NCBI GenBank assembly: GCA_030152225.1
Contig: JASLHL010000213.1
Coordinates: forward strand, 1-28,027
Source of the DNA: Flavobacterium sp.
Lineage (GTDB): Bacteria; Bacteroidota; Bacteroidia; Flavobacteriales; Flavobacteriaceae
Direction: 5' to 3'
Length of the DNA stretch: 28,027 nucleotides
Positions 23,140 to 28,027 of the stretch are shown here, piece after piece. The notes beneath the pieces were generated by a model. It saw only the letters and a program-made list of their open reading frames with translations, was not told the DNA's origin and did not search any database. A program made the position numbers and the translations under genes. Numbering within the stretch: the stretch's first letter is position 1; every line of letters begins with the position of its first letter.

Positions 23140-23625
23140 TTAATTACAATAGCTTGAATTCCAATCGCTATGTCCTCTTCCTTCCCAACATTTATAACTT
23201 TGTTTTATTTTTGTCACGACCAATTTTCCATCTTTTTCGGAGATGTTCATAACTACTTTTTTCGCACGTATTGAATCGTCGTTCATGCCGTCTTCAATTA
23301 AAGTAACTAAAGTAGTTGTTGAATTGGACATTTGTAAAACGGTCATATCATAGGTGTATTTTCCTTCAGCGCCTTTATCTTCAGGAGCATAAAATCGCAT
23401 AATGTCTTCTACAGAAGTTAATTTTTCACGTTGAACTGCCTCATTTAATTTATCGACAGTTTCTTGTGCCATTAATTCATATTCTTCAATAGCTGAATCA
23501 ATTTTTACTTGATCTACAGGAGTACTCGTTTCTACTTCAGCTGGAGTTGTTGTTGATTTATCTTTACAACTCATTGCGCTAACTCCAACAAGTATGATGC
23601 TGAAATAATAAAATAATCTGTTCAT
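23140..23625 (-). CDS. Putative lipoprotein of unknown function
   Basis: A 161-residue protein with a lipoprotein signal: a hydrophobic stretch then AMSC with the lipid-modified cysteine at C20, followed by a Thr/Pro-rich linker (about 24-40). The remainder is acidic and mixed alpha/beta (TLVTLIEDGMNDDSIRAKKV, MNISEKDGKLVVTKIKQSY) and ends with a small two-cysteine tail, CWEGRGHSDWNSSYC, which may hold a disulfide. I recognise no family. It should sit in the envelope, inner or outer membrane not known. It is transcribed toward the terminator at 23108, which is right behind its stop codon, and no clear promoter is visible in the 136 bp before the start. Confidence 0.8.
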   Translation of the reverse strand: MNRLFYYFSIILVGVSAMSCKDKSTTTPAEVETSTPVDQVKIDSAIEEYELMAQETVDKLNEAVQREKLTSVEDIMRFYAPEDKGAEGKYTYDMTVLQMSNSTTTLVTLIEDGMNDDSIRAKKVVMNISEKDGKLVVTKIKQSYKCWEGRGHSDWNSSYCN

Positions 23626-23761
23626 AGCTAATTTGTTAAGATTGATATACTTATAAATATATATAAAAAAAATAAAGTATTACAATTAATTGTCAATTTA
23701 TTTGAGTATGCCTTGTTTCTTTACAATATAAATAGTGGAATTTGAATAATAATCCTAAAAA

Positions 23762-24985
23762 TTAGATTCCGATTTCAAACTGCATTCTAAAATACCAATT
23801 GTTTTTGCTTGGTCCTTGATAGAAATTGAGCTTATCATAGGAAAATTCTGCTTGGAGTTTAAATGCGTGTTCCCATAAATATTTGGTTACACCTACGGTA
23901 TATTGTGTGGTATTAGGTAGATTTAATTGTTCATATAATTGAGTTTTCATTTTTTGGGTAGATACGCGTCCAATTAATTCGTAGTTACTTGGAAAAATAT
24001 AACTCAATTGATAGTCCATTCCATGTCCAGCATAGACATAGCTGTTGTGTTTTTTTCCATCTATATCCGTTTGATAGGTTATAGCATCATCCACATTTCG
24101 GTTCATAAACGAAACCATTCCTGCCCATCCGTCGTATTTTAGGATAGCATCAGCCATAAAAGAATTGAGGTTTCTTGTTTCAAAAAGTGCATTTCCCGTT
24201 TGTCCTTGGGAGTTCTCCGCATTGTTGTTGTGAGAAAAGGTTCCCGCTAGCATCAGCTTGGGTGTACTTTCACGGGCAATATCTCCTTCGAAATAAGCCC
24301 CGTTATTTTTAAAACTTCCCATTGGGAATAATTCTACTCGACCTGTTAAGGCATAACTATCGCTCTCTGACCCTTGGAAGTTTCGTCCGCGACCGGTAGA
24401 AACAGCTGTTTTAATGACATAGCCAAATTTGTCTTTTCTCTCCTGGTGGTAGTACGCTTGTAAACCAAAATCGCGATCAATATTAAATTTGGAGTTGTTA
24501 ATTGAGCGATCTGTTAGCTGTAATGCTCCAGAAGAGTTGATGCGCTGTCTATTACCTGGTAATTTGGTTTGTCCAAAAATGAAACTCCAGTTCTCGTTTG
24601 GTCGATAGGTCATCGCCGCATCGCGAATGATGTTTACTGATTCACCTTCTACTGTTTTTCCCATATCTTTTGGGGCAAAAGACAATTGAATCACATACAA
24701 AAATTTAGGATTTCCAACATACCCATCAAAGCGCAAACGCAAACGTCTGATTTCCCCTTCATATTTTGTTTTTTCTCCTTCATTTTCCATGAAGGTTAGT
24801 CGGTTTTGCATGCGGAATCGCAAGTTCAATTGGAAAATACTGTCAGCAGATGTAATTCCAACCCCTTTACCAAAATTGTAGTAAGGTAGTTGAGCCAATT
24901 TAACATCGTTGTTTTTGGTCTCAATTTTCTGTGCTATTGCGTTAAACGAAAGTAACGTCAATATTAATAAATAGATCTTTTTCAT
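23762..24985 (-). CDS. Outer-membrane porin, OprO/OprP (phosphate-selective) family
   Basis: A 407-residue outer-membrane beta-barrel. It begins with a signal peptide, probably cleaved after residue 18 (FNAIA|Q). The body alternates hydrophobic and polar residues in strands, with RRLRLRFDGYVGNPKFLYVI and the block WSFIFGQTKLPGNRQRINSS typical of the porin O/P family (COG3746), and it ends in a strand with the terminal residues FRMQFEIGI. Anion channels of this group carry phosphate or polyphosphate in Pseudomonas, but Bacteroidota members are often of unknown specificity. It is monocistronic, divergent from prmA, with promoters that overlap. Confidence 0.85.
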   Translation of the reverse strand: MKKIYLLILTLLSFNAIAQKIETKNNDVKLAQLPYYNFGKGVGITSADSIFQLNLRFRMQNRLTFMENEGEKTKYEGEIRRLRLRFDGYVGNPKFLYVIQLSFAPKDMGKTVEGESVNIIRDAAMTYRPNENWSFIFGQTKLPGNRQRINSSGALQLTDRSINNSKFNIDRDFGLQAYYHQERKDKFGYVIKTAVSTGRGRNFQGSESDSYALTGRVELFPMGSFKNNGAYFEGDIARESTPKLMLAGTFSHNNNAENSQGQTGNALFETRNLNSFMADAILKYDGWAGMVSFMNRNVDDAITYQTDIDGKKHNSYVYAGHGMDYQLSYIFPSNYELIGRVSTQKMKTQLYEQLNLPNTTQYTVGVTKYLWEHAFKLQAEFSYDKLNFYQGPSKNNWYFRMQFEIGI

Positions 24986-24996
24986 GTGTTCGTGTG

Positions 24997-25025
24997 TTGA
25001 GATTGCAAAAATAAGATTAGTTTTG
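24997..25025 (+). promoter_or_regulatory. Promoter of prmA-clpS
   Basis: TTG (24997-24999), 18 nt, TAGTTTTG (25018-25025), exact match to the flavobacterial consensus. Predicted start about 25030, leader about 76 nt. It overlaps the minus-strand box of the porin gene. Confidence 0.55.
25006..25013 (-). promoter_or_regulatory. Putative -7 element of the porin gene
   Basis: Minus strand TATTTTTG, exact TAnnTTTG, about 20 nt before the porin start codon. No TTG partner seen. It lies within the prmA promoter, so the two may exclude each other. Confidence 0.4.
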
Positions 25026-25105
25026 TTTCTGCATTTAGATCGTTGTTATTGTAATGTAAGCGCAATGTTATTAAATGGTTAATTAAAGATAGTAAAGAAA
25101 ACAGT

Positions 25106-25939
25106 ATGTCATATATTGGATATCATTTTACAGTAGAGCCATTAGTGCCTGGTGTAGAGATTCTTATCGCAGAGTTAGGCGAAAAGGCTTTTGAAAGTTT
25201 TGAAGAAACAGCAATCGGTGTAAGTGCGTATGTACAGCAAGATTTATGGACAGAGGATATTTTAGAGGGTATCTTTATTTTACAATCCGACCAATTTACT
25301 ATTACGTATCGCAAAGAAGAAATTGAACAAGTGAATTGGAATGAGGAATGGGAAAAAAACTTCAATCCAATTGATGTCGATGGTGTGTGCTATATTCGAG
25401 CGCCTTTTCACGAAAAAACGAAAGCGAAGTACGATATTGTGATAGAACCTAAAATGAGTTTTGGAACGGGACACCACGAAACAACCTATATGATGGTTCG
25501 TCAAATTCTAAACAATGAAATGCAAGATAAAGTGGTGTTGGATATGGGATGTGGAACGGCAATTTTGGCTATTTTAGCTTCGATGCGCGGTGCTGCACAA
25601 GTGGATGCTGTAGATATTGACAATTGGTGTTATTTGAACTCGATTGAAAATGCAACGCGTAATGCTTGTACCAATATCGAAGTGTTTGAGGGAGATGCCT
25701 CTATTTTGTCTAAAACTCCAAAATACGATGTAGTATTAGCCAATATCAACCGCAATATTTTATTGAATGATATGGATGCGTATAGTCAAACAATGAAAGA
25801 AAATGCGGAGATCTACTTTAGTGGATTCTATACAGAAGATATTGCAAGCATTAAAAAAGCTGCAGAAGAAAAAGGTTTAACCTTTGAAAATCAATTGGAA
25901 AGAAATAATTGGGTATCTTTGAAGTTTAAAAAGCGTTAA
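25106..25939 (+). CDS. prmA: Ribosomal protein L11 methyltransferase
   Basis: A 277-residue class I SAM-dependent methyltransferase that methylates ribosomal protein L11. An N-terminal substrate-binding region (about 1-85) is followed by FGTGHHETT (119-127), the SAM motif I VLDMGCGTAIL (144-154), an acidic residue after the second strand (AVDIDNW) and motif IV LANINRN (211-217), which are all hallmarks of PrmA. Size is in the family range. It is followed after 24 nt by clpS and no terminator lies between, so both are likely in one transcript. Loss of PrmA is tolerated in E. coli, so the gene is probably not essential. Confidence 0.95.
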   Translation: MSYIGYHFTVEPLVPGVEILIAELGEKAFESFEETAIGVSAYVQQDLWTEDILEGIFILQSDQFTITYRKEEIEQVNWNEEWEKNFNPIDVDGVCYIRAPFHEKTKAKYDIVIEPKMSFGTGHHETTYMMVRQILNNEMQDKVVLDMGCGTAILAILASMRGAAQVDAVDIDNWCYLNSIENATRNACTNIEVFEGDASILSKTPKYDVVLANINRNILLNDMDAYSQTMKENAEIYFSGFYTEDIASIKKAAEEKGLTFENQLERNNWVSLKFKKR

Positions 25940-25963
25940 TCATCGTATTAAAATTTTGATAGT

Positions 25964-26239
25964 ATGGGTACAAAGGAAATAGTAGAAGAAAAAATTGATG
26001 TATCAGCGTTACTAAATGGTCAAAGTGAGATTATCTTGTACAATGATGATGTAAATACCTTTGATCACGTGATTGATACCTTAATTAAAGTATGTGACCA
26101 CACAGCTGAACAAGCGGAGCAATGTGCTATTTTAGTGCATTATACGGGTAAATGTACAGTAAAGACTGGTGAGTTTAAAAAATTGAAACCACAATGCCTG
26201 CAATTACTAGATGCAGGGTTAAGTGCAGAAATACAATAA
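25964..26239 (+). CDS. clpS: ATP-dependent Clp protease adaptor ClpS
   Basis: A 91-residue adaptor that binds N-end-rule substrates and hands them to the ClpA/ClpC unfoldase. Seen: LYNDDVNTFDHVIDTLIKV (the conserved strand and binding-pocket segment, with the DDxxT/F core), CDHTAEQAEQCAILVHYTGK and the end LDAGLSAEI, all typical of Bacteroidota ClpS. The flexible N-terminal about 20 residues are as expected. It is co-directional with prmA (24-nt gap) and ends at a strong terminator whose stem begins inside the stop codon. Confidence 0.96.
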   Translation: MGTKEIVEEKIDVSALLNGQSEIILYNDDVNTFDHVIDTLIKVCDHTAEQAEQCAILVHYTGKCTVKTGEFKKLKPQCLQLLDAGLSAEIQ

Positions 26240-26266
26240 AAAAGGGAGCTTCTAGCTCCCTTTTTT
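26238..26266 (+). terminator. Terminator of prmA-clpS
   Basis: Perfect 13-bp stem AAAAAAGGGAGCT (26238-26250) with AGCTCCCTTTTTT (26254-26266), loop TCT. Usable from both strands, so it may also stop rtcB, together with a small hairpin CTAACCT/AGGTTAG at 26285-26305. Confidence 0.9.
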
Positions 26267-26325
26267 ATTAAACCATGATCTTGCCTAACCTCTTTTTAAG
26301 GTTAGTTGTATTATCCTTTCCCCTT

Positions 26326-27717
26326 TTACTTATCCATTCGTACTAATTTAGGTGTAAACATGCCTAGCGTTTTTACTAAATCCTCTTGTGCAAGCATGAC
26401 GGCACGAATATCTTTATACGCCATAGGTGCCTCATCCACACTTCCGCCAATGAGCTGTACACCTGCAGTTTTTAATGCGGTTTTCATGTCGCTTTTAGTG
26501 AATTTATTCTTGCAAACATTTCTCGAATGTAATCGGCCTGCGCCATGAGAAGCCGAATTTAAACTGGCGTCATTACCCAAGCCCTCGACAATAAAACCTG
26601 GTGTTGTCATCGATCCAGGAATAATGCCCAATTGACCTGCCGCAGCAGGTGTTGCTCCTTTCCGATGAACAATGAGTTCTTTGCCTTGTATGATTTCCTT
26701 CCAGGCAAAATTGTGGTGATTCTCAATGGTAAACGCAATTTGTTTACCCAAGGCTTTGGCTATTCGACGGTGTATATCATCGTGACAAGCTTTGGCATAG
26801 TCTCCCGCCAAGTTCATCGCCAGCCAATATTCTTGTCCATCGTGTGTATTGAGATCCAACCAAGCTAAATGCTGCGCATTACTCGGTAGAGGACATTGTT
26901 TGGTTGCCAAATAGGTATAGTGTTTGGCAATATTTGCACCCAACCCCCTTGAGCCACTATGCGATAAAACCGCGACGTAATCTCCAGGGACTAATTTCCA
27001 TTCGGGTTTTGTCTCCGCCAAGTGCACAATACCAATCTCTACAAAGTGATTGCCACCACCCGAGGTACCCAATTGTTTATACGCTTTATCTAAAAGTCCT
27101 TTCACAAAAGGAATATCCTGAAACTCGCTGCGGTAGAATATTTCGTGATCTACTTTGTTCGCGTGTGTTTCATACATGCCAAATTTGGTGTGATCCGATA
27201 GTATATTCAGGAGCTGATGATCCTTGCCTTTGAGAAAACTAGCAGGTAAATTAAATACCGATAAACTCATGCGACAGCCGATATCTACACCAACTCCATA
27301 AGGGATAACCGCGTTGTTAGTTGCTAAGACTCCACCAATTGGCAGTCCATATCCGTAGTGTGCATCAGGCATTAAAGCACCTGCTTCTGCCACAGGTAAT
27401 TTCAGGGCAGTGAATAATTGGTATTTTGTTTGTTCATCGATTGCATCTTCTCCAAAAATTGAAAAAGGTGCACGTGTATGTGTCAATTCGCGTCGTTTTA
27501 CTTCTACTTGTTTGACCATACTTTCGGCTACTTTACCCCAAATCCCATCTCCTAAATAGGTTTCAGGGGATTGTAACACTTGTTTTGCCTCTCGTAGTAC
27601 CGCGTCTTTATTCTCTTTTTTCTTATAACGGCTAATGGTACCTAGTGCAATATTGATTGTATTATTTTGAGGAAAACCCAATTGAATAAGGTCTTTCCCC
27701 GAAAGTTTCCTTCCCAT
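26326..27717 (-). CDS. rtcB: RNA-splicing ligase RtcB
   Basis: A 463-residue GTP- and Mn2+-dependent RNA ligase that joins 2',3'-cyclic phosphate (or 3'-phosphate) ends to 5'-OH ends, used in RNA repair. Seen: MPDAHYGYGLPIGG (116-129), GVDIGCRM with metal-binding C148, GGGNHF (220-225), SHSGSRGLG, ENHHNF, and the HRKGATP block with H351 in the guanylation-site region, then GSMTTPGFIVEGL. Extra N-terminal residues (about 1-75, MGRKLSGKDLIQLGF) are those of the long bacterial subgroup. I choose the ATG at 27717; the frame stays open for 34 more codons, but these look non-coding. No rtcA, prfH or rtcR is seen next to it. Confidence 0.94.
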   Translation of the reverse strand: MGRKLSGKDLIQLGFPQNNTINIALGTISRYKKKENKDAVLREAKQVLQSPETYLGDGIWGKVAESMVKQVEVKRRELTHTRAPFSIFGEDAIDEQTKYQLFTALKLPVAEAGALMPDAHYGYGLPIGGVLATNNAVIPYGVGVDIGCRMSLSVFNLPASFLKGKDHQLLNILSDHTKFGMYETHANKVDHEIFYRSEFQDIPFVKGLLDKAYKQLGTSGGGNHFVEIGIVHLAETKPEWKLVPGDYVAVLSHSGSRGLGANIAKHYTYLATKQCPLPSNAQHLAWLDLNTHDGQEYWLAMNLAGDYAKACHDDIHRRIAKALGKQIAFTIENHHNFAWKEIIQGKELIVHRKGATPAAAGQLGIIPGSMTTPGFIVEGLGNDASLNSASHGAGRLHSRNVCKNKFTKSDMKTALKTAGVQLIGGSVDEAPMAYKDIRAVMLAQEDLVKTLGMFTPKLVRMDK

Positions 27718-27851
27718 GATATGTTGTTTAATTGACAATAATAGCCACCCAATACGCGTGTTAATTCTTAGCGATTGAGTCGCATGAAAGTGGTTGTTGG
27801 TGTTCGGCCAACACGTCAATTCGGGTTTTTTGTAAAGGGTCCGGAATAAAC
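27718..27851. other. Upstream region of rtcB with alternative inverted-repeat arm
   Basis: No gene. AATTCGGGTTTTTTG (27818-27832) is a near-complement of 27851-27868, whose bases also form the terminator stem with 27875-27885, so one segment can pair either way. A small hairpin GTGTT/AACAC lies around 27800-27814. I see no convincing rtcB promoter. Confidence 0.45.
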
Positions 27852-27885
27852 AAAAAAAAGCCCGAATTTACATCTTCGGGCTTTT
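27852..27885 (-). terminator. Minus-strand terminator before rtcB
   Basis: Perfect 11-bp stem AAAAGCCCGAA (27856-27866) with TTCGGGCTTTT (27875-27885); on the minus strand eight Ts follow. It closes a minus-strand transcript entering from the right edge. Confidence 0.85.
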
Positions 27886-27910
27886 CATATATAAAAGTAA
27901 TTGATTTTTA

Positions 27911-28027
27911 CTACAAAGAAGTACCACGAAGATACACCCCTGCACATTGTGCTGGTGTAAACAAGACTGAAGTATAATTTAATACAAACATTTTTTCTTC
28001 GTTTTTATGAGTTAAACATTTTCGAAT
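27911..28027 (-). CDS. Right-edge ORF, partial gene end or 26-residue small protein
   Basis: An open minus-strand frame of 38 codons running off the window, stop TAG at 27911-27913, with the terminator 26 nt further on. It may be the C-terminus of a larger gene beyond the edge, or a small protein starting at the ATG at 27991: MFVLNYTSVLFTPAQCAGVY then LRGTSL. The terminator placement shows that something is transcribed through here on the minus strand. I do not recognise the protein and see no promoter inside the window. Confidence 0.4.
   Translation of the reverse strand: MRKCLTHKNEEKMFVLNYTSVLFTPAQCAGVYLRGTSL

Noticed and set aside
27718..27819. 34-codon N-terminal extension of rtcB
   Set aside because: The residues do not resemble RtcB, whose long bacterial form starts around MGRKL; codon use looks non-coding.

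Overview
The window looks like chromosomal DNA of a low-GC Bacteroidota, most likely Flavobacteriaceae. My guess is Myroides or a close relative, with low confidence at genus level. The grounds are the protein style (flavobacterial L19, ClpS, a PUR-alpha-like DUF3276 protein, a cyclophilin-FKBP fusion, an ABC permease fused to an M1 peptidase), the near absence of Shine-Dalgarno sequences, and repeated matches to the flavobacterial promoter pattern TTG-N(17-23)-TAnnTTTG. No prophage, CRISPR array, tRNA or rRNA gene is visible.

Layout. 322-1854 (-) SulP anion transporter; 2049-6581 (+) ABC ATPase and giant ABC permease/M1 peptidase; 6681-7936 (-) rplS and trmD, with a structured leader in front of rplS; 8117-11233 (+) MFS transporter, double-domain peptidyl-prolyl isomerase and a PLP threonine/serine dehydratase; 11234-11941, a gene-poor stretch with a decayed REP-associated tyrosine transposase (RAYT), REP-like palindromes and a 92-bp hairpin; 11942-13639 (-) membrane-anchored TPR regulator; 13640-14338, mostly non-coding but with an orphan plus-strand terminator; 14339-15892 (-) FMN glutamate-synthase-like protein; 16207-17424 (-) CLC-F fluoride antiporter behind a fluoride riboswitch; 17582-19773 (-) DUF3276 protein and an MdlA-like ABC exporter; 20149-22782 (+) a lysine operon (leader peptide, lysC, lysA) with an attenuator; 22863-23093 (+) small unknown protein; 23140-24985 (-) lipoprotein and porin; 25106-26239 (+) prmA and clpS; 26326-27717 (-) rtcB; then a terminator and the end of a further minus-strand ORF at the right edge.

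The strongest biology is regulatory. Upstream of lysC there is an 18-codon reading frame with four lysine codons. It is followed by three mutually exclusive pairings: an early hairpin, a 9-bp antiterminator, and a 12-bp terminator with a U-tract only 14 nt before the lysC start. This is the geometry of ribosome-mediated attenuation, here apparently sensing lysine and controlling lysC-lysA. A second cis-acting RNA, a fluoride riboswitch, sits before a CLC protein carrying the fluoride-type motifs. A third, upstream of rplS, is a 10-bp stem enclosing a small hairpin; it begins almost at the predicted transcription start and may be an L19 autoregulatory leader.

Most other genes are housekeeping (rplS, trmD, prmA, clpS, rtcB, PPIase) or common transporters. 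Promoter calls rest on motif matching by eye; transcription starts are inferred, not measured.
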